DNA of 64,000 nucleotides from Harpalus rubripes (taxonomy: Eukaryota > Arthropoda > Insecta > Coleoptera > Carabidae): NCBI GenBank assembly GCA_963082715.1, contig OY720448.1:625001-689000 (forward strand). The letters run 5' to 3'. The position numbers and the translations under genes were made by a program. The notes under the pieces were generated by a model. It worked only from the letters and a program-made list of their open reading frames with translations, had not been told where the DNA came from and ran no database searches. Positions 43,491 to 55,165 of the stretch are shown here, piece after piece (positions within the stretch are counted from its first letter, which is position 1; the number at the start of each line of letters is the position of its first letter).

Positions 43491-44129
43491 AAGTGATCAT
43501 GATTAAGAAGAATAATGTTTTTACGTTTCCTATTCGTTATCCTCACTTTCTCATTTTGTGATCACTAGACAACCTTCCCCCTTCCTTTCAGAATCAACCT
43601 TTTTGAGTGATTCGCATGGATTCAGTTCAGAACAAATTGAAAATATACTATTCCGAGCGTAGAAATTTACGAGTGTGGGGTTTGTGGCATTAAGGGAAAT
43701 AAAAATTTTCTACAAATACGTGTAATGAACCACATAAAGATTTGTTTGAAATAAACATACTTCATATTCCTTACCAAGAACATTATTTTTTACTTCAATA
43801 TAATCCATTTTTAATTCTGACTATAACACTATAGACAGTTGATTATTAATAAAATAAAGTAGGATAGTTTGCATTAGTCTGCATATGACATTGACATTTG
43901 ACACTAGATTGTGTTGTGTTCTTGCTATAATTTTAAATCCTGTTTCAAAAGGATCACGATTAAATTAATCAGGATTCACAAAATCACAATCACAACCCGA
44001 AGGAACACGGCTAACGTCTTGGTTGCTAGGCAATATCATATTTGTTATTTGTTGTACGTGAAATTTGAAGACGTAATACGTTCGTCAGAGGTAAAAGACG
44101 AAACAATTGATGTACGTCTACTATAATAA
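43491..44129. other. unassigned
   Basis: Includes an ORF 43911-44126 (+) without a domain. No repeats recognised. Confidence 0.35.
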
Positions 44130-44883
44130 CCTAATTAATTTTAAAACGTCAGAACGGTCAGAACCTTTTTGTTTTGCAGTTAGAACTGTCAAAAATTGGA
44201 CAATTTCTTATTTATTCGTCAAATCGGATAAAAAAAGAAAGGCACCAAAATATCCCTAGATGTTGACGTGCGTTAAGGCGCATTCATTTTCTCAATAAAC
44301 TTATTGTAATGGATGACGAGAAATATTTTACACTGTCCCATTCAATGTTGAAAGGTAACGATGGTTTTTTTATACTAATGACATGGAAAACACACTAGAC
44401 AATGTCAAGTTCAAAGGTAAATATAAATTTGAGGATAAAATTGTAGTATGGTATGCCATTTCTGAATCCGAATATATCTCGCAGCCGTACATTGGTCGTG
44501 TTCGAGGAGAAACCTTAACTGCACATCTTTATATTCAAAGATGACTCTCTAAATTGCTTCAATTTTTAAATACACATCACGCCAATGATATAATGTTTTG
44601 GCCTAATCTAGCTTCATGCCATTACGCCAGAATAACTAGAGACTGGTATAACGAAATCAACGTAGACTTTGTCTCGAAATTGGACAATCCTCCCAATGTA
44701 CCTCAAACTCGACCAATAGAAGAATTTTTGTCAATATTGACCAGAAAAGTGTACGACAAGGGATGGGAAGCTGCAAATGAAAAACAAGTACGACGTCGCA
44801 TTTACCAAAAGATTCGAGAAATCGATCCAGATGTCCAAGAAAATAATAATATCAATAATTTAAATGTGCCGACACAAAACTAG
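44130..44883 (+). pseudogene. Tc1/mariner-superfamily transposase, 3' two-thirds
   Basis: After an RKAPKYP-type segment at 44230, frames interleave through MDDEKYFTLSHS (44309), DKIVVWYAISESEYISQPYI and GRVRGETLTAHLYIQ, a stop, then the open stretch 44554-44883 with DIMFWPNLASCHYARITRDW, DNPPNVPQTRPIEEF and the C-terminus. FWP-LASCHYA is where the second catalytic Asp normally sits (usually QDxAxxH-like), and RPIEEF supplies the last acidic residue. The N-terminal helix-turn-helix is not recognisable. At least three frameshifts or stops. Related to the inverted copy at 5935. Confidence 0.75.
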
Positions 44884-45274
44884 TTATAATATGCGAAATG
44901 CATCCAGCTCTTATCATCTGTCCGAGCGAAGATGAGATATCTGTTGGATAGGCGGCTATGAAAACTGGAAATGCGTTTCCGACTTTATTAGATTTTATGT
45001 AACGATGACTGGAATTGTGTGTTTTCAGATATTTCAACAAATTCATTTTGTGCGCGAGACTTATTGAAACTTAGAGTGGCATTACACTCGAAAATTTTAA
45101 TAATGTACTTGATAAATTAGGATATTAAATTTTGTTATCTCCATCAGGAAAGGTGAGAACTTCTTTAATAATATTTCAGGTTCCTGCGAAGAAGAAATAG
45201 TCAAATTTGTCTTTACTAAGAATGTTATTTCATAAAGAAAGAGAAACTGATACCTTGACAATTAAATATACTTT
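44884..45274. other. unassigned AT-rich sequence
   Basis: No feature recognised between the transposase and the retrotransposon 3' end. Confidence 0.4.
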
Positions 45275-47330
45275 TTTTTATTTATGCCTACATGAAGAAT
45301 CAACAGCCCTTAAGAGCCAATAACAGATTCTCAACAAATTGAACAAATATCAACAGTGTAATTATAGAAGTAGAAGAAAACATTTTTAAAATAATTATTC
45401 TTGATTACTTACAATTTGGTTTTTAAATGAGTTAAGTGTAAGGTTGAACAAATCAATATGAGTAAATTTAGAGTTATACGTGGACATAACTCTGTTTATG
45501 GGTGAGTTCTTATTATTTGTACGAGAAAATGGCAAATAAAATAGGTTTTTATTGCGAGTAATGTTGTTAGTGACGTGGAAATAAAAAATGTTTATAAAAT
45601 TATTGGTACAAAGCATATTGTTAAATGTCTTGTAAAGCAACATCATATCTGAAACAGTTCTTCTACTCTCTAAATTTGTCATATGGAAATGTTCACATTG
45701 TGAAATATAATTCTTATTATGGTATCCAAATTTATTACTTAAGAAATTAAAAAACCTTTTTTGAATATGTTCAATTAAAGAAATGTTAACATTGTATTGA
45801 GGATTCCAAATAATTGACATATATTCCAACTTCGAACGAACCAGAGTGTTGAAAACATTAATAATGGATTTTGGTTTGTTAAAATGTTTACATGACCTTA
45901 TCAAGAATCCTAGAATTTTATATGACTCTTTAACAATAGTTTCGATATGATAGTTAAATAATAATTTGTTATCAAAGTGTATCCCTTATTGTGGTACGAT
46001 TTGATACTATGGTATTGTTAAGTTTGTAGTTAAATTGAAATATTTCATGATTACGTGTGAAGTTTTTGGCGTAACATTTATCAGCGTTAAGTGTTAAGTA
46101 GTTGTTATGACAATATTTCTGTAACCGGTTCAGATCTTCCTGCATTTCACAGTTTTGAAAGCATTTATCAATATTTTTTATGAACATATTAAATAAGATA
46201 GGGCCTAAATGAGATCCTTGTGGAACTCCTGATGACGTAGGAAATACATGAGATCTAAACCCGTTACAATAAACTATTTGTGACCTATTGCTGATATAAG
46301 ATTGAAACCAACGAAATAAGGAACCATGGAATTCAGCTGCACTTAATTTCTTAAACTAAGTAGGATGATGAACCCGATCGAACGCCTTCGCAAAGTCTGC
46401 GTATATTGCGTCTACTTGTCTTTTATTGTCCATGTTTGAGCTTACGTATTCAGTAAAAGGTAATAAGTTAGTTAGAACTGATCTTTAGAACAGAAACCAT
46501 TCTGCTGTGGGATAATAATATTTTCTAAACTGATTTTAATTTTGCCAACCACTATCGCTTCGAAGATCTTACCAAAAACTGATAGAATGAATATCGGTCT
46601 ATAATTCTGTATATCATGGATGTTGCCAGATTTATGAATAGGGGTAATGTATGATTGCTTCCAGACGTTTGGGAAAATTCTATTTTTAAGCGATTGGTTA
46701 TATAGGATATACAATGGCTGTAATAGATAATAAGCACAGGTTTTTATGAATTTATTAGGGATGCAATCGGATCCAGATCCTTTGGATATATCAATATTTT
46801 TAATACTATTCAAAATGCCAGATTCATCAATATGTAACTCCCCAATGTTTAAAGTAGTGTTTGAGAAAATTTCAGAATCAGGTGCATTATTAGGTTGTTC
46901 ATTTGATTTAATGTAAACATTACTGAAGTGATCTGCAAATAAGTTACTAATACCTTGACCAGTATTTGCAACTCGATCCTGATATTTCATCGAGTTCGGA
47001 ATGCCACTCCTTTTTCTTAATGTTTTGGTAAAGGTCCAGAAGTATTTAGGATTTTTCTGTGTATTTGATTCAACTTTATTAATGAATGTTTTAAAGTCTT
47101 TCTTAGCTTTGACCTTGGTCAATGACCTTAATTCAGAAAAACGAGTGTAGTCTGAGATTCTCCCTAGTATGTTCCACTTTTTATGAACACGATTTTTTTC
47201 TCTTAATAATTTCAATAAATGCTTTGAGAACCATGCCGGATGGGTATTGTCTTTTAGTTCAGTGAGTGGTACGTGTTCTTGTATGAGTTGATATAAAATT
47301 TCTTAAAATGTTATTAATTAATCCCTATAA
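45275..47330 (-). pseudogene. jockey-like non-LTR reverse transcriptase, multiple lesions
   Basis: Longest retroelement in the window. The - strand starts with a linker (KNPKYFWTFTKTLRKRSG), enters the RT with SKGSGSDCIPNKFIKTCA, LYNQSLKNRIFPNVWKQSYI and NYRPIFILSVFGKIFEAIV, shifts frame near 46490, then AIYADFAKAFDRVHH (motif A, catalytic Asp present) and SGVPQGSHLGPILF. The next expected block with YADD is deleted: FNMFIKNIDKCFQ runs straight into EMQEDLNRLQKYC. After another shift near 45980 comes SKLEYMSIIWNPQYNVN and the C-terminus to 45395. A TAAATAAAAAAAAG tail lies near 45290. The endonuclease half is not recognised. Catalytically dead. Confidence 0.88.
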
Positions 47331-48037
47331 ACAATGTCCTATTTGCCTGCTTACGATATCGAAAAAAATATGTTTTAACTCTATCTACCACTATTCGTAC
47401 ATAGCGTCTGTGATGTGTATTTATTAAACACGATTCAGTTGTTCTCCAGGCGCAGGCGACGTGATTTTCACCCACCGACTGCAATTGTAACGTGTTTACT
47501 GCACGTAGTTCGTTTTCATTGCTTCGAGAATGGCTCAACGTTTGCTGTTACACTAACACTCGACTCTAAATTAAACCAAGTAATATCGACTTTTTATTCG
47601 TGAGAATAAACTAGAATTATTTTAAACGGGTAGTTTCAGCGATGCAATAAAAACTGATTATGTAGTTTCACCATTGTAGAAGCAAACTTTGAATTGTGAT
47701 GAATTATAATTAATAAAAGTGGCTATCGCACCAACTTGTTAATCGCTTGTGATTGCTGTAATCCCTTTTATAACCGGATAACATTTTGTTTCATATGTAA
47801 TTGAATATAAATGTGCAGGATTAAGTTTTCATTATAGAAATTCCAATAAATATTTCAATTATAGATATTGTAACTATAATAACATGCTGAACAATTAATT
47901 TCGGAAATTCTACACGAAAAAATATAATTAAACTTGGAATAATTTTTAAACATATACAATGGCTTACAAAATTATTCGTACACTTCAATACAATATCAAA
48001 TAAAAAGGGTTACGAAAAAAAAATCATTTAAAAATAT
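47331..48037. other. unassigned; - strand ORF 47314-47538
   Basis: The ORF lies just 5' of the retrotransposon on the same strand and could be a degraded upstream segment, but no motif is visible. The rest is AT-rich. Confidence 0.3.
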
Positions 48038-48784
48038 GGTGTAACCAACACAATACCTCCCGCCATTTACAGCCAGAGTCACAAAACTATTAAGCCACTC
48101 CTTATTTTGAATTAGCATATTTACTTGAGTGAAAACTGTATGTGCGTGTGTGTGTGTGTGTGCGCGCGTGCCTGTGTGTGTGCGTGTGTTCGTGCGTGCG
48201 TGCGTGCGTGCGTGCGTGCGTGTGTGTGTGTGCGTGTGTGCGTGTGTCCGTGTGTGCGTGTGTGCGTGTGTGTGTGTGTCAAATACTATCATTCAGAAAA
48301 TTTTGGAACCTTGTAATTCTACCTTATTCTAATATGAGAAGAGGTCATTAGACATTGGTATATATCAGATAACCGGAAATGGTACTTTACTTGAAGTTCA
48401 CAATAGTTTTGTGCTAGTATAAAAATTAAGGATTATTAAATTTTCTACAGATTTGCATAAATACTTTTTCTATATATTTTATGGATAAATTTATAAAATT
48501 ATCTATAATTTTAATCCGGGAGCCTACGCTTAGACAAGCAAAACTCCTTGGTTACACAGTTTATTTCTCAAATGTATGTACTTAACTGACAGATACATGT
48601 CACTGTTAAAGAACTAATAATTTCAAATTAATAATAGTAACGTTTTAAAAAGTAAATGGAATCATAGTTATATGGAATGGATCTTAATACAGTTTCCGCA
48701 ATAACTAAATATGTAAGTATGTATATTTCAATTAATAAAAATTAAATAGCGGGAGGTTTGATGTTGGCCACATCAGATTTTTTA
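48038..48784 (+). mobile_element. chimera: family D end, TG microsatellite, family C body (C7)
   Basis: 48038-48130 is a reversed D end (CACAATACCTCCCGCCATTT ACAGCC) which meets (TG)n/(TGCG)n at about 48140-48278. From TCAAATACTATCATTCAG the sequence is family C, ending GCGGGAGGTTTGATGTTGGC CACATCAGATT. The C hairpin end is missing, replaced by D at the microsatellite. Confidence 0.7.
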
Positions 48785-49909
48785 ATTATTTACGAAAATA
48801 ACAACAAATTTTTATTGTTTTTGTTATTACTATGAAAAATATTGCATGAACTTTCATTTAATAGTTATTTATGATATAAGTGTTAAAGTAACACTTTATT
48901 TTGTGAGAAGGAAGCTTGGAACACGACGCAAAGCGGAGTACTCCAAATCTTCGAACAATTATTTCTATTTGATGGGGGTCTAAACTTTTTCTCAAATTTT
49001 TGTTACATATACGTTAGTAGTGAGTATCCTGCCGTCTTTCCAATGTAACTTTAAAGTGAATATTTTCTTTCCAAAAAGCTTTTGTTTTATATCAAAGCGC
49101 CAAGCTTTGATGCTTATACGTGCAATTATGTCGATTTCAATAAAGAGTTCTTGCACTTCAAAGCTCATTCTTATCCGGGGGCTTTCAGTTTTCAATTTGC
49201 GGAAGATTTTCTTTAATGCTCTCGTGTTAGAATTGTTGAAAAATGTCTACTGTGCAAGTAGCAGACAATTTATATTTCACCGCCATATGTTGAAACTTGT
49301 TTCAAAATAGTTCTATTTATTTTTTGCTTGAAAGTTGGTAGACGATTCTATTTTTGATTATAAAATATACAGGTGTTTGAAAAATATGGGAGTATATTTG
49401 GAGAATGTTTACCGGTTTCACGATATTATTCCATTGTTTACATGTACAAAAGTAGGCTGGTAACTAAGTAATAACTGTATCTGTATGGTTATTTTATTAG
49501 CATACTTACTTGTCAACAACGGTCTACAAAATGAAAATAAAATAAAATGAAAATATAATGCTCTTCATTAATACATACAGATAACGTTGGCATATCCTTC
49601 TAAATACGGTCTACTTTATTCTACAGTAATAAACATGAGGAATAAAGCACATAATTTGAATATTTGTCATATTGACATATGTCAAAATAATTGTTATGTT
49701 AACCATAGCAATCTGAAAGTAGCATTAATGAGAGAATATCAAAAAATTACATTTATCAATAATGTCTTAAATTTCTGAAACCGATAAACTATTGAACAAA
49801 CCAAAGCCTTAGATGTCTTAAATTCTCGCTCTACGAGCTCGGATTTCAAACGGACATCTGTGGCAGTTATGATGTGCATAACATTCCTAGGTATGTTAGT
49901 AGCTATTAC
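48785..49909. other. unassigned intronic sequence
   Basis: ORFs 49020-49310 (+), 48992-49195 (-) and 49587-49778 (+) have no domains. No EGF-type exon recognised. Confidence 0.35.
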
Positions 49910-50516
49910 CGTCTTGCCTCCTGAATGGTAAGTGAAGCATATCGCTTACCGTCGTGAGTCATATCACTTACCGTTCAGTAATTTGTAAAGAAGACCTTAA
50001 AACAGTATTAAGATGTATTTCATAGTCATAGTTCGGTTGGTAGAACTTTCTATTAGCAATAGGACGGTCCCAGGTTTAAATCCCGCTGAATTGAATCGTT
50101 TAATTGTAAAAAAAATCAGATGTGGCCAGCATATTACCTTCCGTCCGTTCTATGTATTTTGTACAAATTCCATACAGAAAGTTTCTTAGAATTGATTCTA
50201 TATTTGCAGTAAAATTATAAACATGCTATGTCAATCGCACTTGACATTGACATCTGTCTATTAGAATTTTTAAAATTATTAGTTGTTTCCAGTGTTATTG
50301 CATTTATGAAATTTAATTTCTTTATAATTTTTTAATTCAATATTCATTGAATATGAAGTATAATATCTAATCAAATCGTGTAGAGAATATCGAGTTATTT
50401 TTTATATTTACCGATAGTGTTTCCAAGACAGTAGGTATTATTTACGAATTACTGGACGGTGATGTGACTCACGTCGGAAAGTGATGTGCTTCACTTACCG
50501 TTCAGGAGGCAAGACG
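49910..50516. mobile_element. long-TIR element overlapped by A8
   Basis: Inverted ends CGTCTTGCCTCCTGAAYGGT, then AAGTGAAGCA, at 49910-49940 and 50487-50516. Further copies of CACTTACCGTTCAG lie subterminally. The left part of A8 starts at 50116 inside it. No target duplication recognised. Confidence 0.6.
50022..50092 (+). repeat. tRNA-like SINE head
   Basis: CATAGTTCGGTTGGTAGAAC (A-box-like) and CCAGGTTTAAATCCCGCTG (B-box-like). T-stem-like CCCAGG/CCCGCTG is imperfect. No LINE-like tail visible; A8 follows within 25 bp. Confidence 0.5.
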
Positions 50517-50910
50517 ATAAATAAATAAAAACAAATATAAAAGCTTACTTCTCTTAAATTTTGTGCGTCGATCGTGCAAAAAATAGTATAAGCATCACGA
50601 ACGTTAAGGAATTACCGATCTCAGGCAAAATTGGAACCTTCGTTTCGCTCAGTCCCCAAACATTGTCTTCGATCGGTAAACTGCCCTTACCGTTGTTAAT
50701 ACTTAACATAGTATTAATATTTATAATAACATTAAATGTGAAAAAATGATATTTAACATCGTTTTATCAAGAAAAACTGTTAAAATCTTCAAATGAGGGT
50801 ACTTCCGGTCGACTAATTATAACCAAAATCTAATCAGCTCTTCATATGGGTGTAACGAAGAGTAATACGAAAGAATTATAATTTTTAGAATTTTAGTGTT
50901 ACAGTTATCG

Positions 50911-50962
<52 letters not shown>

Positions 50963-51132
50963 ACATACATACACACATACATATAGACATATAGACATAC
51001 AGACATCATCGCAAAATTAGTAAAATCGTATTCTAAGGACTCTAAATCGTACTTATTCATTAAAAACTCACCATAGAATTTTTTGACCAAAAACAATACC
51101 TTCCTTACCTAAAGGCATGAAGGAAGGTAAAA
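50116..51132 (+). mobile_element. family A element, interrupted (A8)
   Basis: Left part TCAGATGTGGCCAGCATATT ... ATCGTGTAGAGAAT to about 50390; right part from ATTTATAATAACATTAAATG (50722) through CA/CATA tract (50915-50998) to the hairpin end. About 320 bp of foreign sequence between them includes the right TIR of the element that starts at 49910. Confidence 0.65.
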
Positions 51133-51619
51133 ACAGTTTATAATACCATAACAGGCTTATTGTTTACAATATTAATCTTCTTAGATTACAATTAATTTAA
51201 AATTATTATTTTCTTAATGCTATTATATCTAATTATTTTAAGAGCATTATCTTACAAAAAACTTAAGGACCTTTGAACTGAAGAACAAATGAATAAAATC
51301 CTTATTAATTAAATATAATGATACAAAAACAAAACAAAAAAAAAAAAACACCACGTATAAAGTGATTTTCTTTGTTTCCCGTTTATTTTTGCGTGCTCCG
51401 GTTTTGCGTTCCGGGACAAATCCGGGCGCTGAGCACTCCACTAAAACCTAAATTAACTCGCGCAATTGGCGTGAGAGGCGCTTCAGTCGCACCGTTGTTT
51501 CATAACGACCATGAAGGTGACAGAAGGTGTGACGTTTATTTTACACATTTTATTGCTTTTCATTTTTGTTTTCGTAGAGGATTTCTTCATGAAAGAAAAT
51601 TTTCACTTCACGCCAATTT
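51133..51619. other. unassigned
   Basis: 51370-51520 is less AT-rich; the + strand ORF 51372-51662 has no domain and no acceptor in the required phase. Confidence 0.35.
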
Positions 51620-51970
51620 ACATATACAGGGAGAGTTTGGGAAGACGCCCCCCCCCCTTTAACTTTTTATTATAAGTTATAGAAAAAAATGGCTCATATA
51701 AAAGTTTTATTATTTTACATATAATATTTGATGGCAGATGTAGATATTTTTTATAACGTTAGGTTTACAAGAACTTATAATTATTTTAATAAAATAGAAA
51801 CCGCCATTTTTTTCTCTTTCGAACGATGTATTATTTTTTATTAATGTATTTGAAAAATTTCGAGAAAAATGGGATAATTTAGAAATATTAAAAATAATTT
51901 CGTTCTTCGTAAACATTTCAAAATGTTTTTTTTTGTTTTGTTTACAAAATAAGTTAAATAAACTAACAAA
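51620..51970 (+). repeat. repeat K: GAGTTTGGGAAGACGCC then poly-C
   Basis: CAGGGAGAGTTTGGGAAGAC GCCCCCCCCCC, TTAACTTTTTATTATAAG and AATGGCTCATATAAAAGTT match 63048-63215. CAGGG(T)GAGTTTGGGAAGAC may be an element terminus. The other end was not found. Confidence 0.55.
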
Positions 51971-52340
51971 CAAATGTATACTTTTTTGACATTAATTTAA
52001 TTGTTTTACATTGTTACGTTTTGTTTATTTTCACATAGCCACCTATAATATTTGTTTAAAAATTATATGCCTTTCAAATCAAATATAGAAAAATGTTTTC
52101 AAAGGATACCACATAGGTTAAATAATCTAAATGTCAACTTTCATTCGCTAGTCATATTGCAGAATACGAAACTACCGCAGCGCTATTTGACCTTTGTGTT
52201 AAATCAAAAATTAGATTTTGTTTACAATCAACCGGAACTGATACTATACTTAAAGCACATTACTATTTTAAACGGTATTGGTGGGAGGTCATGGATTGGC
52301 CACATAAGATTTTTTCAGCTCCTTTGAAAAATCCACCACC
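51971..52340. other. fragments: family F end and D-like terminus
   Basis: 52125-52165 contains CAACTTTCATTCGCTAGTCAT, one end of family F. 52275-52312 has GGTGGGAGGTCATGGATTGG CCACATAAGATTTTTT, a degraded A-D terminus. Confidence 0.5.
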
Positions 52341-52344
52341 TTCA

Positions 52345-52881
52345 AGCTGCATTCACAAATGAAAATTAGGTTTATGGTTTTTGTTTAGGTTTAAGTAAGT
52401 CATTCATAAATGTAAGTTTAAATTACCTGAAAATTAGTTTTGATATATACATACATTTAGGTAAATGCTTCAAAAACAAGATTAAAATATCGGTAGAGCA
52501 GTACTCAACAAGACTCCTGTGTGCCGTGAAACTGTCTTTCGCTTGGCATTATTGGTTATATTTCAGCAATTAAGTTATGACAGTATCTATGTTCTTCTCG
52601 CATTTGTTTAAAAAGCCGAATCCACCAAGTGGATACTAAATAAAGATGGGTGTATATACCTATATCATTTCCGACTCGTTCTTATTGGTGAAGTTTGTGA
52701 CGTCAAACTAAATCATAAACCTAAAGTTTGGACCTTGCAATGTTTAGCTTTATGATTTGGACTTAGAGACCATAAATTCTGAAGTGTGAATGGAGTCATT
52801 ACATAATATGCGGCCAAAGTCATTTTAAATCTAAAGTATAAACCATAAATCTAAACCTAATTTTCATTTGTGAATGCACCT
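52345..52881. mobile_element. MITE with GCATTCACAAATG ends
   Basis: Ends AGCTGCATTCACAAATGAAA and AGGTGCATTCACAAATGAAA (complemented). Flanks are TCA (52342-52344) and TTA (52882-52884), an imperfect 3-bp duplication. Several internal AAACCTAAA/TTTAGGTTT motifs. No ORF. Confidence 0.7.
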
Positions 52882-53345
52882 TTAATGTCCTTACTTATTC
52901 AATTTGCTATTCAATTTGCTTATCCTTTCTCTGTGATTGAACGCTATCCTGGTTTGTCCATCGTGACCCTGACACCAAGCTAGTCGTTCGGCCCCATTGA
53001 GTGTACGAGGAAGGCAAGGGGGTAAACAAGCTTGGTGATTAAACCGATGAACGTCGTGTGATGAAAACGGGCGGCGCCCGGACTACAAGACGCTAGATTC
53101 CGGAACCCTGACTCCGGAACCCGGACTTTCACGCAACTTGATATGCGCGACAAGTTTGGGATACAACACAAACAAGGGGCGGACTTGATAGTATATCAGA
53201 GAGTATATATTGGGGAAAAAACAAATAAGGTCTTATCGGAAGAACTAAATATTTGTTCTGCAATTTTAAACAACAACACTTGAAAAGCAATACCTTTAAT
53301 AGATACGGTTTTATAAAACCATCGATATGTGCTAATCCCCGTTTT
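52882..53345. other. unassigned, GC-richer at 52970-53160
   Basis: Contains AACGGGCGGCGCCCGGAC and two GGAACCC motifs. ORF 52980-53171 (-) has no domain. Not repeated in the window. Confidence 0.35.
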
Positions 53346-53351
53346 ATTCGT

Positions 53352-53431
53352 TTACCGTTTGCTACAGCAAAATAAATATGGACCTAAAACAGAGCCCTGG
53401 GGAACTCCAGATGTTAAATAAACAAATATAT
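53352..53431 (-). pseudogene. reverse transcriptase fragment (SGVPQGSVLGP)
   Basis: The - strand reads NIFVYLTSGVPQGSVLGPYL, the conserved finger/palm motif of jockey-type RTs. Upstream of it the frame runs into unrelated sequence at 53432, and downstream stops after about 25 residues. Confidence 0.7.
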
Positions 53432-54286
53432 TGTAACGTGTGTGCCCCGCGTCTAAATATAATGTTGACACAATCGCGTTAGCAGCCGGGCTACGTAAAC
53501 AAACAATCCGCAACGTGTTTAAGTACTTCCGGTCGCCTGAACCTTTTGTGTTCATTGTTATTATGCGATCGAACATTCTAGAGCTCTCTGGAAGTTAATG
53601 GCAGCTGTATAAAATTGACGCAGTTATGCTCGGAAGTTATTTAGTTACATGGAGAGACATATAGAGATATTCACTTAGAGTGTTAATGAAGCACAGCAGT
53701 ATCGTGGTGAGCGTATGCAGTATAGTGTCGAGTGAATGACTCGGGAAGTTACTGGTTAACTGGGACAGCTGTGGATGTGAATATTCGGCAGTGTTGACGA
53801 ATATTGGGAAGCTATAGTGTACAAGCACAGTAATGGCTAGTTGGGAAGTTACTGGTATACCGGGATAACTGTGGAAGTGAACACTCTGACACTCTGTAGT
53901 ACTGAAGAGTGTTGGGAAGCTAGGTATACGAGGACAGTAATGGCAAGTGGAAGTGAATACTGGGCAATGGTGTTGAAGAATTGTGGCATACGGACAGCCG
54001 GTAATACTGAGTCTGTGGAAGAGAAAGAGAGATACATAAATAGGCAGATAGTGAGATGAAAGGTTTGACTTCTGTCCGAGCAGTTTAATATACAGACGCT
54101 GTTGAGTCAGTTGAGTATATAGACGCTGTGGATGTCAGTAGGTGGCCAGTCGAAATAAATAATTATTAAGATCGTACAAATAAATAGTCATGTTAATTAT
54201 TAAATATATAAATAGTGTTAGTGTTATCTAGTTAATTATAGTTTTAGACTTAATTAGATTTTTTTAATAATTGTCTAATATTTACA
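53432..54286. mobile_element. possible solo LTR with internal tandem repeats
   Basis: Begins TGTAACGTGTGTGCC and could end at AATATTTACA (TG...CA). It interrupts the RT fragment on its left. Inside, GGGAAGTTACTGGT repeats at 53743 and 53843 with AGGACAGTAATGGC-like partners at about 100-bp spacing, and there are A-rich AATAAATA motifs near 54150-54190. No target duplication was found, so the LTR call is weak. Confidence 0.3.
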
Positions 54287-54309
54287 CTTCACCCAAATAA
54301 ATTAAAAAA

Positions 54310-54850
54310 TCTGTTGTGGCCAGCACATTACCTTCCGTCAGTTCTATGTATTTTGTATAAATGTCATAGAGAAAGTTCCTTGTAAAAGATTCTATTTCTT
54401 GTACATTACCCAGAAAAGCAAAAGATCCTATATTTCCAGTAAAATTATAACACAAACACACTGTCAACTGCACTTGACACTGACACCTTTCAATCAGAAT
54501 TTCCGTAACATATAGCAGCTGTTATAGCATATAGCTGGCTAATATATGATATTTAATTTCTTTATAATTTTTTAACTCTACATCCATTTGATATGAAGTA
54601 TAACATGCATTCAAATCGTATAGAGAATAAAATATTCTTCAATATTTATAATAACATTAAATGTGAAAAAATAATATTTAACATCGTTTTTTCAAGAAAA
54701 ACTGTTAAAATCTTCAAATGAGGGTACTTCCGGTTGACCAATTATAACCAAAATTTAATCAGCTCTTCATATGGATGTAGCGAAGAGGAATACGAAAGAA
54801 TTATAATTTTTGGAATTGTAGTATTAGAGTTATCGCATTAGAAAATTTTG

Positions 54851-54892
<42 letters not shown>

Positions 54893-55036
54893 ACACACAC
54901 ATACTTACAGACATCATTGTAAAAATAGTCAAATCGTATTCTAGGGACCCTAAAACGTGCTTATTCATCAAAAACTCGCCACCGAATTTTTTGACCAAAG
55001 ACAATACCTTCCTTACCTAAAGGTGACGGAAGGTTA
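54310..55036 (+). mobile_element. family A element, complete reference copy (A9)
   Basis: TCTGTTGTGGCCAGCACATT ACC to TACCTAAAGGTGACGGAAGG TTAAAA, 727 bp, uninterrupted. Parts in order: end with ACCTTCCGTCAG, body, CTCTTCATATGGATGTAG, CA tract (54855-54900), ACATCATTGTAAAAATAG, CCACCGAATTTTTTGACC, hairpin ACCTTCCTTACC / GGTGACGGAAGGT. No ORF. Confidence 0.85.
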
Positions 55037-55044
55037 AAACGTTA

Positions 55045-55165
55045 CAATATCATCACGAAATATTACCCATTGCTTGGTGGCTAATCTGCTTTATACACAG
55101 ATTTCGGTAATAATAATGACATATTTGTACCGTTACGAGCGTTTACCAGGCGTCACCTCGTGGGG
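55045..55165 (-). repeat. SINE family 1, partial
   Basis: ATCATCACGAAATATTACCC, CACAGATTTCGGTAATAAT and GCGTCACCTCGTGGGGACAC match the 3' half of 33020-33278; the head is lost. Confidence 0.65.

Noticed and set aside
53432..54286. Confident LTR retrotransposon
   Set aside because: TG...CA ends are plausible but no target duplication, primer-binding site or internal gene was seen, so only a low-confidence solo LTR is listed.
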